Positions 44,142 through 52,796 of a stretch of DNA of 64,000 nucleotides are shown here, in pieces. Made by a program: the position numbers and the translations under genes. Under the pieces are notes generated by a model. That model was given only the letters and a program-made list of their open reading frames with translations, searched no databases and was not told the origin of the DNA. Each line of letters opens with the position of its first letter. Position 1 is the stretch's first letter. Origin of the DNA: an uncultured Pelagibacteraceae bacterium (GTDB lineage: Bacteria; Pseudomonadota; Alphaproteobacteria; Pelagibacterales; Pelagibacteraceae); contig CACJBX010000001.1 of NCBI GenBank assembly GCA_902591755.1, positions 221,001-285,000 of the forward strand, in the 5' to 3' direction.

Positions 44142-44462
44142 GTGAGTGTTCAAAAAGCAAAATTTTCGATTGGGGATGTAGTAAAACATAAACACTTTGA
44201 TTTTAGAGGTGTTATTTACGATGTAGACTTTGAGTTTAATAATTCTGAAGAATGGTATGAGTCTATACCTAAAAATGTAAGACCTAGAAAAGACCAACCA
44301 TTTTATCACTTGTTAGCAGAAAATGAGGATGTAACATACGAAGCTTATGTTTCTGAACAAAATCTTCTTAAAGATGATTCAAAAGAACCAATTAAGCATC
44401 CATTGATTAATGAGATATTTTCTGGAAAAAAAGGCTCTTCATACTTCAAACAGTCAAATTAA
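44142..44462 (+). CDS. hspQ: Heat shock protein HspQ (YccV-like, hemimethylated DNA-binding domain)
   Basis: HspQ is a small heat-induced protein that promotes degradation of certain proteins by Lon. The 106-residue product has the YccV domain: FSIGDVVKHKHFDFRGVIYDVD near residue 7, DQPFYHLLAENEDVTYEAYVSEQNL near residue 49 (conserved P.YH.L.E......YV.E.NL), and a tail GSSYFKQSN. The start is GTG at 44142, and no longer frame is supported. A promoter-like sequence lies directly upstream. The 3' side is a 162-bp spacer with two RNA hairpins before ccmC. Confidence 0.92.
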   Translation: MSVQKAKFSIGDVVKHKHFDFRGVIYDVDFEFNNSEEWYESIPKNVRPRKDQPFYHLLAENEDVTYEAYVSEQNLLKDDSKEPIKHPLINEIFSGKKGSSYFKQSN

Positions 44463-44501
44463 TTCGCAAGGTCATCATTTAAACACAATTCTCTCAAATC
44501 T

Positions 44502-44588
44502 TAGACATACCTTTGGTCTATATTACTTTTACTGATCAAGGATGTTAAATATTTCCCAACATTATCTCCCTCAACGTTCTTGATCAGT
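44502..44588 (+). ncRNA. Structured leader/terminator RNA between hspQ and ccmC
   Basis: Two hairpins occur in the 162-bp spacer. The first is TAGAC (44502-44506) with GTCTA (44516-44520). The second is a 16-bp helix: 44531-44546 (ACTGATCAAGGATGTT) with 44573-44588 (AACGTTCTTGATCAGT), with two G-U wobbles and a 26-nt loop. The wobbles work only in RNA of the plus strand. Inside the large loop region ATGTT (44542-44546) can instead pair with AACAT (44558-44562), a possible alternative fold. It could end the hspQ transcript or control the ccm operon. There is a TATAAT at 44598-44603 between the helix and ccmC. Confidence 0.5.
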
Positions 44589-44624
44589 TTATTTCTTTAT
44601 AATAAAATCCTTACAATTACATAA

Positions 44625-45332
44625 ATGTTTAACAAAATTTTTGAAATACTAAAAATAATTTCACTCTCAAAGTTAACGAGAGTAATTGTATTCTCACTTT
44701 TCGTTATTTTCCTTACCCTGGGTCTTTTAGAGTCTCTAATATTATCTCCAGAGGATTATCTTCAGAGCGATGCAGTGAGAATTATGTACGTTCATGTACC
44801 AGCAGCATGGATTTCTTTAGGAATATTTTCATTCATAGCTTTCCTATCTTTAGGTATTTATATTTTTAAAAATAAAAATTTTGTAATCATTGCAAAAAGC
44901 TTTGCGCCATCAGGTTTAGTTTTTAACCTTATTGCTTTAGTGACAGGTTCTATATGGGGCAAGCCGACATGGGGAACATGGTGGGCTTGGGATCCAAGAA
45001 TTACTTCAATGTTAGTGCTGTTTTTATTTTATATTCTTTATATCGCATCGTGGAGATTATTTGAAAATGATAAAGCTGAAAAAATTTCGAGTTTAGTCGC
45101 CATTGCTGGTTTTGTTAATGTGCCTATAATTAAATTTTCTGTAGATTGGTGGGCGAGTCTTCACCAACCGTCCTCAGTCAAAATCCTTTCCGAGACTACA
45201 ATTCATTCCTCGATGTTGACACCATTATTGCTCATGACTGCGGCATTTGCTCTATTCTCAGTATTAATTTTTTTAATGAAATATAATATAGAATTGATAA
45301 AAATTAAGACTAAAGGATTAGATAGATTGTGA
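44625..45332 (+). CDS. ccmC: Haem exporter protein CcmC
   Basis: CcmC delivers haem to CcmE on the periplasmic side in cytochrome c maturation. The 235-residue product has six membrane helices and the WWD tryptophan-rich motif in GTWWAWDPRITSMLVLF near residue 119, plus the conserved histidines in MYVHVPAAWISLG near residue 59 and the DWWASLHQPSSVK segment near residue 183. It is the first gene of a ccmCDEFGH run; ccmA and ccmB are not in this window. ccmD starts with a GTGA overlap. Confidence 0.96.
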   Translation: MFNKIFEILKIISLSKLTRVIVFSLFVIFLTLGLLESLILSPEDYLQSDAVRIMYVHVPAAWISLGIFSFIAFLSLGIYIFKNKNFVIIAKSFAPSGLVFNLIALVTGSIWGKPTWGTWWAWDPRITSMLVLFLFYILYIASWRLFENDKAEKISSLVAIAGFVNVPIIKFSVDWWASLHQPSSVKILSETTIHSSMLTPLLLMTAAFALFSVLIFLMKYNIELIKIKTKGLDRL

Positions 45333-45559
45333 TAGAATTATTATTAATGAATGGTTATGGATTGTTTGTATGGTCGGCGTTTGTATTCACGCTAATCAAC
45401 TTTTTTACACTATATATAATAATCAATCGACAACTAGTAAAAGAAAATAAAAAATTTGAATTAAAATTTAATAATCTAGAAAAAATTAAATACAAAGAAG
45501 CTTACAAACAGAGAACTAACCAGGTATTAGTTTCAAGTAACGCTGCACAAAAAATCTAA
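45329..45559 (+). CDS. ccmD: Haem exporter protein CcmD
   Basis: CcmD is a small membrane protein that helps release holo-CcmE from CcmABC. The 76-residue product has one N-terminal membrane helix with NGYGLFVWSAFVFTLINFF, where the G....VW.a... pattern is typical, then a basic cytoplasmic tail. The GTG start overlaps the ccmC stop by 4 nt. The family has little sequence identity, so position between ccmC and ccmE is the main support. Confidence 0.9.
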   Translation: MIELLLMNGYGLFVWSAFVFTLINFFTLYIIINRQLVKENKKFELKFNNLEKIKYKEAYKQRTNQVLVSSNAAQKI

Positions 45560-45568
45560 TTTAAATTA

Positions 45569-45985
45569 ATGTACAGCAAAAAAGTTAAGTTGAGATTTGT
45601 ATTCGTCATAGTATTTTTAATATTAATTGTTCTCACAACCTTTACAGTTCTTAAAGTTTTAAAAGATAATGTCGTATACTTTAAATCCCCAAGCGAAATC
45701 AATCTTTTGTCAGAGATTTCAAACAAAAAGATTAGAGTCGGAGGTATGGTAAAAAAGGACTCGGTTATGATGAATAATAATAAAATCAACTTTATAATTA
45801 CTGATTTTAAAAATGAGTTATATGTAACCTTTTCTGGGACAGTTCCAAATTTATTTGAGGAAGAAAAAGGAGTTGTTGCGGAAGGATTTCTTAATGATAA
45901 AAAATTTCTGGTAGCGGATAAAATTTTGGCCAAGCATGATGAAAATTATATGCCACCAGAAGTTAAAAAATCTTTAGGAGAATAA
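45569..45985 (+). CDS. ccmE: Cytochrome c-type biogenesis protein CcmE (haem chaperone)
   Basis: CcmE binds haem covalently and passes it to apocytochrome c. The 138-residue product has an N-terminal membrane anchor (about 6-25), a beta-barrel domain with [38 protein letters not shown], and the haem-binding His in [14 protein letters not shown] at about residue 126. It is immediately followed by ccmF after one base. Confidence 0.96.
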   Translation: MYSKKVKLRFVFVIVFLILIVLTTFTVLKVLKDNVVYFKSPSEINLLSEISNKKIRVGGMVKKDSVMMNNNKINFIITDFKNELYVTFSGTVPNLFEEEKGVVAEGFLNDKKFLVADKILAKHDENYMPPEVKKSLGE

Positions 45986-45986
45986 A

Positions 45987-47873
45987 TTGATTATTTCACA
46001 ATTAGGATACTATTCATTAATTTTCGGCCTGTTAACATCAATATTTATTTTTTTAAATTCCTCAATTCAATTAAAAAAAAACATCTTAGTTATTTCTGAT
46101 AAATCAATTGGTCTAATTGGTTTTCAGTTTTTTTTTGTTTTCATCTCTTTTATTTCTTTAATTTTTTCTTTTATAATTTCAGATTTTAGTAATGAGACAG
46201 TTTATAATAATTCTCACACAACAAAGCCGTTGTTTTATAAAATAACTGGAACCTGGGGAAATCATGAAGGGAGTTTACTTTTATGGTTGTTGGTTCTAAC
46301 TGGAGTGTTGTTAGGATTTGTTTTTAAATCTAGAAATGAACCAAACAATTACAGACTATTAACTATATTATTCCATCAAATTACTGTAATCGGTTTTTTT
46401 ATTTTTGTTTTAAAAACATCGAATCCTTTTAATGCAATTTTTCCAGTTCAAATGGAAGGACTTGGTCTTAACCCTATTTTACAAGATCCTGCATTAGGTA
46501 TTCATCCTCCAATTTTATATTTGGGTTATGTTGGAACATCGATAATTTTTTCAGCTGCATTAGCTTCAATGATTTCAAATTATGTAAATAAAAGTTGGGC
46601 TAAAAATATAAAGTTTTGGATTTTATTTTCTTGGATATTCCTAACAGGTGGAATTTTATTAGGTTCTATTTGGGCGTATTATGAACTTGGCTGGGGTGGA
46701 TTTTGGTTTTGGGACCCAGTTGAAAATGTATCTTTAATGCCATGGTTAAGTTTAACTGCATTGCTTCACTGTATTGTAACTTTAGAAAAAAGAGAACTAT
46801 TTAAAAAATGGACAATTGTTTTATGTATAATTACTTTTGCACTGAGTATGGTTGGAACTTTCTTAGTAAGATCCGGAATTTTAAATTCAGTTCACACTTT
46901 CGCGAATGATCCATCTAGAGGAATTTATATATTAACATTTATATTAGTCTTAGTTTTATTATCTTTTGTAATATTTGTAATTTATGAAAATAAAAACTTT
47001 ACTCAAAAAAGTGAAATTTTTACATTAAGTAAAGAAACTGCAGTTTTAATTAATAATTGGTTCATATTATATTTTTTAAGCGTTGTTTTAATTGGTACGA
47101 TTTACCCGATATTTCTTGACGTTATATTAGATGAACAAATTTCGGTAGGGCCACCATTTTATAATAAACTTATTTTACCTTTCCTGATTCCATTCGTTCT
47201 TTTTATGTCTATTGGCCCTAGCATGAAATGGATTAAAACAAACTTTAAGTTTGGAGCTAAAAGTTTTTTTGTAATCATTTTTACGCTAATTTTATCTTTC
47301 ATTACCGTTTATTACATCGGGGAAAAAAATATATTTATTCTTTTGTTGTTCATCGGGTTTTTTTATTTGCTTCTCAAAAGTTTAGATCAATTTAGAGAGA
47401 AAACAAAAAACTTTGCACAAATATTTTCACATACTGGATTTTCATTACTTTTAATATCAATATTATTAAATAGTTTTTCATCAAGAGAGATAGTTAAAAA
47501 TATTCAAGTCGGTGAGAGTTTTACTCTAAAAAATGAAAAGATAATTTTTAAAAAAATCGCAATAGAAAAAGAAAAAAATTATGAGTCTGTTGTTGGTTTT
47601 TTTGAAATACTTGATGACAAAAATACAATTATTAATCTTCAACCTGAGATTAGAATTTATAATGAACCAGAAATGGCTACTAGTGAAGCATCAATAAAAA
47701 CAACATTATTTAAAGACCGATTTATTACAATTAACATAATTAAAGATCAAAATTTTTTTAATGTAAGGTATCAACATAAGCCTTTTATGATTTGGATCTG
47801 GATTTCAACTTTAATAATCATGCTAGGAGGGATGTTTGCAATTTTTAGAAAAAATAAAGAAGTCAATATTTAG
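45987..47873 (+). CDS. ccmF: Cytochrome c haem lyase subunit CcmF
   Basis: CcmF, with CcmH, attaches haem from CcmE to apocytochromes. The 628-residue product has about 14 membrane segments, the WWD motif GGFWFWDPVENVSLMPWL near residue 232, the GTWGNHEGSLLLW segment near residue 88, LGIHPPILYLGYVG near residue 170 and the FLVRSGILNSVHTFA block near residue 296, which hold conserved haem-binding histidines. The start is TTG at 45987 (MIISQLGYYSL). The end overlaps ccmG by 38 nt. Confidence 0.96.
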   Translation: MIISQLGYYSLIFGLLTSIFIFLNSSIQLKKNILVISDKSIGLIGFQFFFVFISFISLIFSFIISDFSNETVYNNSHTTKPLFYKITGTWGNHEGSLLLWLLVLTGVLLGFVFKSRNEPNNYRLLTILFHQITVIGFFIFVLKTSNPFNAIFPVQMEGLGLNPILQDPALGIHPPILYLGYVGTSIIFSAALASMISNYVNKSWAKNIKFWILFSWIFLTGGILLGSIWAYYELGWGGFWFWDPVENVSLMPWLSLTALLHCIVTLEKRELFKKWTIVLCIITFALSMVGTFLVRSGILNSVHTFANDPSRGIYILTFILVLVLLSFVIFVIYENKNFTQKSEIFTLSKETAVLINNWFILYFLSVVLIGTIYPIFLDVILDEQISVGPPFYNKLILPFLIPFVLFMSIGPSMKWIKTNFKFGAKSFFVIIFTLILSFITVYYIGEKNIFILLLFIGFFYLLLKSLDQFREKTKNFAQIFSHTGFSLLLISILLNSFSSREIVKNIQVGESFTLKNEKIIFKKIAIEKEKNYESVVGFFEILDDKNTIINLQPEIRIYNEPEMATSEASIKTTLFKDRFITINIIKDQNFFNVRYQHKPFMIWIWISTLIIMLGGMFAIFRKNKEVNI

Positions 47874-48378
47874 TTTAATCATATTAATTTTTTTAATAAT
47901 ATCGTTTTTTGTTTTTAAATTTGCACTTCAAAAAGAAAAAATTTATTCTCCGAAAATAAGTGAAAATCAAATTTTTACTGATTTTGAAGTTGTAGGATTA
48001 ATTGAGGAAAAGCAAATAAATTTTTACGAAGTGCTTTCAGGAAAAAATTTTTATTTGATAAATATTTGGTCTTCGTGGTGTGAACCTTGTAAGGATGAAA
48101 GTGAATATCTTTTAGAATTGAAAAAAAATACTCCTGTTATGATGATTGGAATAAATTATAAAGATAATAAGAAAAATGCATTAAACTTTTTAAAATTATA
48201 TGGAAATCCATTTGACCAAATCTTTATTGATAAACAGGGAACAATATCAATTAATTTTGGTGCTTACGGAGTTCCAGAAACATTTTTAATTAATGAGGAA
48301 AATAAAGTGTTGAAAAAATATATAGGACCATTAAATGACGAGGATGTTTATGAAATCAAAAATATTACTAACAATTAA
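47836..48378 (+). CDS. ccmG: Thiol:disulfide interchange protein CcmG (DsbE)
   Basis: CcmG is a membrane-anchored thioredoxin-like protein that reduces cysteines of apocytochrome c. The 180-residue product has an N-terminal anchor (about 9-30), the active-site CxxC in NIWSSWCEPCKDES near residue 82, and the FGAYGVPETFLINEEN segment with the cis-Pro near residue 148. The TTG start at 47836 is tentative; a start slightly downstream cannot be excluded. It overlaps both ccmF and ccmH. Confidence 0.93.
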   Translation: MQFLEKIKKSIFSLIILIFLIISFFVFKFALQKEKIYSPKISENQIFTDFEVVGLIEEKQINFYEVLSGKNFYLINIWSSWCEPCKDESEYLLELKKNTPVMMIGINYKDNKKNALNFLKLYGNPFDQIFIDKQGTISINFGAYGVPETFLINEENKVLKKYIGPLNDEDVYEIKNITNN

Positions 48379-48739
48379 AATTTTAATAATTTTTATTTTA
48401 ATTTCTTTTAATTTAAAAAATATCACTATGGCATCAACTTTTTCTGAAGAGCAAACTATAAACATTACTAAAAATTTAAGATGTTTAATTTGCCAGGGTC
48501 AAACTATTCACGAGTCTAACTCAGATTTTGCCGAAAGTATGAAAAAATATATTAAAGGCGAACTACAGAATGGGAAAACCGATGAGGAAATATTTTCGTC
48601 TCTTGTCGAGAAATACGGTCAGTGGATAGTATATGATCCAGGTATATCAAGAAATACGCTTTTATTGTGGGCTTTGCCCTTATTGTTATTTTTAATTGGA
48701 GGTGCCATAATAGGTAAAAGAATTTTTAAAAAAATATGA
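48350..48739 (+). CDS. ccmH: Cytochrome c-type biogenesis protein CcmH (CycL)
   Basis: CcmH carries the redox-active LRCxxC motif that contacts the apocytochrome. Here it is NLRCLICQGQTIHESNSDFA near residue 43-62 of the 129-residue product, with DLR-like helices KYIKGELQNGKTDEEIFSSLVEKYGQWI after it and a C-terminal membrane helix (about 100-120). I start at the ATG at 48350, which gives a good signal-anchor (KSKILLTIKILIIFILI); an ATG five codons earlier is possible. It lacks the long C-terminal TPR extension, and no separate ccmI is present here. Confidence 0.93.
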   Translation: MKSKILLTIKILIIFILISFNLKNITMASTFSEEQTINITKNLRCLICQGQTIHESNSDFAESMKKYIKGELQNGKTDEEIFSSLVEKYGQWIVYDPGISRNTLLLWALPLLLFLIGGAIIGKRIFKKI

Positions 48740-49260
48740 ATAAAACAATAATTAGAATTTTAACGTTTATTATAATATGTATAATTATTGCATTCAGCAA
48801 TGGTAGTGATGCCGATGAATTAAAAACCAAAGATAATCATCAATTTAGTTTTTTTTCAGGAGTGTTTGACATGACCAACGAGGCAAAAAATTCAGAATTA
48901 TTTGGTGTGCAACATTCCAACGAAGATTTATTCAAGGATACCTTTTTAGGAAAGATTAGTCCAATTACTGGTTTTATGATCACTGATAACACAGACACGT
49001 ATTTCTATACTGGTGTTCAAGCTGAATATAAAATTGGTAAGTTAAACTTAACACCAAGTTTCTCACCTGGCATATACACTGTGGGTGATGGAAAAGATTT
49101 AGGTTCACCCTTAGAATTTAAATCTGAGGTCCAACTATCTATAGATCTTTTACCTGGCACTACTCTAGGCTATTCGCAAAGCCATATATCTAATGCTGAT
49201 TTAGGGGATACAAATCCTGGGGCAGATAGTTACATGTTTAATTTTATGAAAAGTTTCTAA
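48736..49260 (+). CDS. Acyloxyacyl hydrolase / PagL-like lipid A 3-O-deacylase
   Basis: PagL-family outer-membrane enzymes remove a 3-O-acyl chain from lipid A. The 174-residue product has a signal peptide (about 1-26), amphipathic beta strands (FSFFSGVFDM, FYTGVQAEYKIGKLNLTPSFSPGIY) and the catalytic region YSQSHISNADLGDTNPGADSY near residue 145. This keeps H and S of the H.SN....N.G.ES pattern, but the catalytic Glu position appears to be Asp. It overlaps ccmH by 4 nt at the end of the ccm run, and a 9-bp gap separates it from the hydroxyacid genes. The activity on lipid A is inferred. Confidence 0.78.
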   Translation: MNKTIIRILTFIIICIIIAFSNGSDADELKTKDNHQFSFFSGVFDMTNEAKNSELFGVQHSNEDLFKDTFLGKISPITGFMITDNTDTYFYTGVQAEYKIGKLNLTPSFSPGIYTVGDGKDLGSPLEFKSEVQLSIDLLPGTTLGYSQSHISNADLGDTNPGADSYMFNFMKSF

Positions 49261-49269
49261 TATAATCCT

Positions 49270-50421
49270 ATGAAACTTTCAAATTGTCATAATTTTCGAG
49301 ATTTTAGGAAACTAGCTAAGAAAAAACTTCCGTCACCGATATTCCATTACATTGATGGGGCGGCGGATGATGAAATTACTTACGCTAGAAATACAAGTGC
49401 ATTTGACGATGTGGATTTAGTTCCAAATGTCCTAAGAGGTGTAGAGAATGTTGATCTATCAACAACTATATTTGGAAAAAAACTTGATCTACCTTTTTAC
49501 TGTTCACCAACAGCTTTACAAAGACTTTTTCACTATGATGGAGAGAGAGCGGTTGGAAAAGCAGCCCAAAAATTTAATACAATGTTTGGAGTTTCTGCCT
49601 TAGCTACAGTCAGTGTAGAGGAAATATCATCAATGATAGATACTCCTAAGATGTTTCAATTTTATTTTCATAAAGATAGAGGATTAAATACCTCATGTTT
49701 GGAAAGAGCAAAAGCCGCAAAATTTGATGTTATGGCCTTAACAGTTGACACAATAACAGGTGGAAACCGTGAAAGGGATTTAAGAACTGGCTTTACATCT
49801 CCACCAAAATTAACTTTATCAAGTTTATTTAGTTTTGCTACTAAACCAATGTGGGGAATTAACTATTTAACAAAAGGCAAGTTTGAATTACCTCATCTTC
49901 AAGATTTTGTAAAGGAAGGGACAAGTACAAACTCTTCGATTGGAAATTATTTTTCTACCATGTTAGATCAATCTATGAATTGGAAAGATGCAGAAAAACT
50001 TTGCGCTCAATGGGGAGGTCATTTTGCATTAAAAGGTATTATGAGCGTTGAAGATGCTAAAAAGGCAGTTGATATTGGATGCACAGGGATAATGGTTTCA
50101 AATCATGGTGGAAGACAACTTGATGGTTCAAGATCCCCTTTTGACCAACTTTCAGAAATAGTAGATGCGGTTGGGGATAAATTAGATGTTATCTGTGAGG
50201 GTGGATTTCAAAGAGGAACACATATGTTAAAAGCTTTATCTCTTGGTGCTAAGGCCTGTGCAGGAGGGAGATTATATCTATACGCTTTAGCTGCAGCTGG
50301 GCAAGCGGGTGTGGAAAGAGCATTGGGACAGTATAAAGCTGAGTTACAAAGAAATATGAAATTGATGGGGTGTACAAAAATTTCGGACCTTAACAGAGGC
50401 AATTTAAGATTTAGAAGATAG
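49270..50421 (+). CDS. FMN-dependent alpha-hydroxy-acid oxidase (LldD-like), copy 1
   Basis: The 383-residue flavoenzyme belongs to the L-lactate dehydrogenase / glycolate oxidase TIM-barrel family. Key blocks: PSPIFHYIDGAADDEITY near residue 20, FYCSPTALQRLFHYDGE near residue 77, VMALTVDTITGGNRERDLRTG near residue 154 and the catalytic VSNHGGRQLDGSRSP near residue 277 with active-site His and Arg, then CEGGFQRGTHMLKALSLGA. Substrate (lactate, glycolate or another 2-hydroxy acid) is not fixed by sequence. A close paralogue follows with the stop base of this gene as part of its start. Confidence 0.93.
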   Translation: MKLSNCHNFRDFRKLAKKKLPSPIFHYIDGAADDEITYARNTSAFDDVDLVPNVLRGVENVDLSTTIFGKKLDLPFYCSPTALQRLFHYDGERAVGKAAQKFNTMFGVSALATVSVEEISSMIDTPKMFQFYFHKDRGLNTSCLERAKAAKFDVMALTVDTITGGNRERDLRTGFTSPPKLTLSSLFSFATKPMWGINYLTKGKFELPHLQDFVKEGTSTNSSIGNYFSTMLDQSMNWKDAEKLCAQWGGHFALKGIMSVEDAKKAVDIGCTGIMVSNHGGRQLDGSRSPFDQLSEIVDAVGDKLDVICEGGFQRGTHMLKALSLGAKACAGGRLYLYALAAAGQAGVERALGQYKAELQRNMKLMGCTKISDLNRGNLRFRR

Positions 50422-51578
50422 TGAGTCTTAAAAATTGTTATAACTTTGAAGATTTTAGAAAAATAGCAAAAAAAAAACTTCCTTCACCAATTTTTCATTA
50501 CATTGATGGTGGGGCAGATGATGAGACTACCCTAAAAAGAAATACAGACTCATTTAATGAATGTGATCTGGTTCCAAATATTTTAGCAAGTGTCGGAAAA
50601 CCAGATTTAACTACAACAATTTTTGGAAAAAAAATAGATATGCCAATTTTTTTATCTCCATGTGCGATGCAAAGACTTTATCATCATGATGGAGATAAAG
50701 CTTCTGCAAAAGCGGCAGACAAATTTGGAACTTTTTACAGCATGTCAACAATGGCTAACAACACAATTGAAGAAATTTCTAATATTTCTGGTGGTCCAAA
50801 ATTGTTTCAATTATATGTTCATAAAGACCAATCAATTACTGATGATTTAATTGATAGATGTAAAAGGTCTGGATTTGATGGGATGTGTTTAACAGTGGAC
50901 ACTCTGGTTGCTGGTAATAGAGAAAGAGACCACAGAACAGGCTTCACCACACCTCCTAAATTAACTTTTAAAAGTTTAATGAGTTTTGCAACACATCCAG
51001 CATGGGTATTTAATTATTTAACACACGGAAAATTTAAATTAGCGAATGTAGCAACGAAAACTGATAAAGGAACAAACATAGCTAAATCAGTTATAGAATA
51101 TATTAATGAACAATACGATCCAAAGATGGATTGGAAGGATGCTGCCTATTGTGTAAAAAAATGGAATGGTCCTTTTGCTCTCAAAGGAGTTATGTCGGTC
51201 GATGATGCCAAGAGGGCAATAGACATTGGGTGTTCTGCAATAATGATATCAAACCATGGCGGTCGTCAATTAGATGGTTCAAGATCTCCATTTGATCAGG
51301 TCAAAGCAATTTCAGATGCAGTAGGAGATAAATTAGAAATTATTCTTGATGGAGGAATTAGAAGAGGCACTCATGTTCTTAAAGCATTAGCAGCCGGAGC
51401 TAAAGCTTGCAGTTTTGGTAAGATGTTTTTATTCTCATTAGCCGCGGGTGGTCAAGATGGTGTTGAGAAATTATTGGAAAATATGCATAATGAAATTGAA
51501 AGAAATATGGTGCTTATGGGGTGTAAAAACTTAAAAGAGTTGAATAGTTCAAAATTAATTTATAGAAATAAGGTATAA
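50421..51578 (+). CDS. FMN-dependent alpha-hydroxy-acid oxidase (LldD-like), copy 2
   Basis: This 385-residue enzyme is a tandem paralogue of the preceding gene and shares the same blocks: PSPIFHYIDGGADDETTL, FLSPCAMQRLYHHDGD, CLTVDTLVAGNRERDHRTG, ISNHGGRQLDGSRSPFD with active-site residues, and LDGGIRRGTHVLKALAAGA. A GTG start at 50421 overlaps the previous stop. The two copies differ substantially in the middle region and in substrate-facing positions, so they probably handle different substrates or enantiomer sets rather than being recent duplicates. Confidence 0.93.
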   Translation: MSLKNCYNFEDFRKIAKKKLPSPIFHYIDGGADDETTLKRNTDSFNECDLVPNILASVGKPDLTTTIFGKKIDMPIFLSPCAMQRLYHHDGDKASAKAADKFGTFYSMSTMANNTIEEISNISGGPKLFQLYVHKDQSITDDLIDRCKRSGFDGMCLTVDTLVAGNRERDHRTGFTTPPKLTFKSLMSFATHPAWVFNYLTHGKFKLANVATKTDKGTNIAKSVIEYINEQYDPKMDWKDAAYCVKKWNGPFALKGVMSVDDAKRAIDIGCSAIMISNHGGRQLDGSRSPFDQVKAISDAVGDKLEIILDGGIRRGTHVLKALAAGAKACSFGKMFLFSLAAGGQDGVEKLLENMHNEIERNMVLMGCKNLKELNSSKLIYRNKV

Positions 51579-51589
51579 AGTAATTTTTT

Positions 51590-52753
51590 ATGAAACTGGC
51601 TAAGAGTTTAGATAGATTAGGAACTGAGTCTGCATTTAGCGTACTTGCTGAGGCAAAAAAATTAGAGGCTCAAGGTAAACCCATGATCCATTTAGGATTA
51701 GGTCAACCTGATTTTAAAACTCCAAAACATGTTGTTGATGCAGCCAAGAAAGCACTTGATGACGGACATCATGGATATGTAATGTCAAATGGTATTCCTG
51801 AATGTCGTCAGGCTGTTACTAGGTGGATTAAAAAGCGTTACAATGTTGATATAGATTTTGAAAGAATTCTCATCATGCCAGGTGGGAAACCTACAATGAG
51901 CTATGCTATCCAATGTTTTGGTGAACCTGGAGCAGAAATAATACATCCTACGCCAGCATTCCCAATATATGAGTCGATGATAAATTATACTGGCTCAACA
52001 TCTGTACCTTATGATTTAACAGAAGATAAAGATTTAAAATTTAACCCAGATAAAATATTATCTTTAATCACTGACAAAACTAGATTGTTAGTCTTAATTA
52101 ATCCAAACAATCCAACAGGAAGCTTTGTTGAAAAAAAAGATATTGATTTTTTAGCCGATGGTTTAAAAAAATATCCACATGTAACAATATTAAGTGACGA
52201 AATTTATAGTAGACAAATTTTTGACAATAAAGAAATGCCATCATTTTTTCATTATCCAGAATTAAGAGAAAGACTCATAGTCTTAGAGGGATGGAGTAAA
52301 GCTTATTCAATGACAGGTTGGAGGCTTGGTTGGAGTTTTTGGCCTCAACATTTAATTGAGCATGTTAATAAATTATTAATCAATAGCGTTTCATGTGTAA
52401 ATGCTGCAGCTCAGTTTGCAGGTATTGCCGCATTAGATGGACCAGATGACTCAATCAATGAGATGATGGAAAAATTTACTCAAAGAAGAGATTTAATTCA
52501 TAAAGGGTTAAATGATTTACCAGGTGTCGAATGTAGCTTACCAGGTGGAGCATTTTATGCATTTCCAAAAGTAATTGGAACTGGCATGAACGGTGCTGAA
52601 TTTGCGAGGAAGGCTATGCATGAAGCTGGAGTAGCAATTGTTCCCGGATCAGCTTTTGGCGAAACTTGCCAAAATTATGTTAGATTCAGTTTTGCTGCAT
52701 CAAGAGATAATATCTCTCAAGCATTAGAAAATATCAAAAAAATGCTTAAATAG
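51590..52753 (+). CDS. PLP-dependent class I/II aminotransferase
   Basis: The 387-residue enzyme has fold type I signatures: MIHLGLGQPDFKTPKHVVDA near residue 31, the cofactor-contacting NPNNPTGSF near residue 174, SDEIYSRQIF near residue 202, and the PLP lysine in GWSKAYSMTGWRLGW near residue 237. It ends FSFAASRDNISQAL. The subgroup is the broad AspC-like branch, and its exact substrate cannot be told. Its place in the hydroxyacid operon suggests conversion between a 2-oxo acid and an amino acid. Confidence 0.93.
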   Translation: MKLAKSLDRLGTESAFSVLAEAKKLEAQGKPMIHLGLGQPDFKTPKHVVDAAKKALDDGHHGYVMSNGIPECRQAVTRWIKKRYNVDIDFERILIMPGGKPTMSYAIQCFGEPGAEIIHPTPAFPIYESMINYTGSTSVPYDLTEDKDLKFNPDKILSLITDKTRLLVLINPNNPTGSFVEKKDIDFLADGLKKYPHVTILSDEIYSRQIFDNKEMPSFFHYPELRERLIVLEGWSKAYSMTGWRLGWSFWPQHLIEHVNKLLINSVSCVNAAAQFAGIAALDGPDDSINEMMEKFTQRRDLIHKGLNDLPGVECSLPGGAFYAFPKVIGTGMNGAEFARKAMHEAGVAIVPGSAFGETCQNYVRFSFAASRDNISQALENIKKMLK

Positions 52754-52796
52754 TTTTAATAGTATTTCCAAAAAATATTAGATAATATCAAATCTT

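Noticed and set aside
45556..45933. Minus-strand open frame opposite ccmE.
   Set aside because: It is antisense to a clear ccmE gene and has no recognisable domain.
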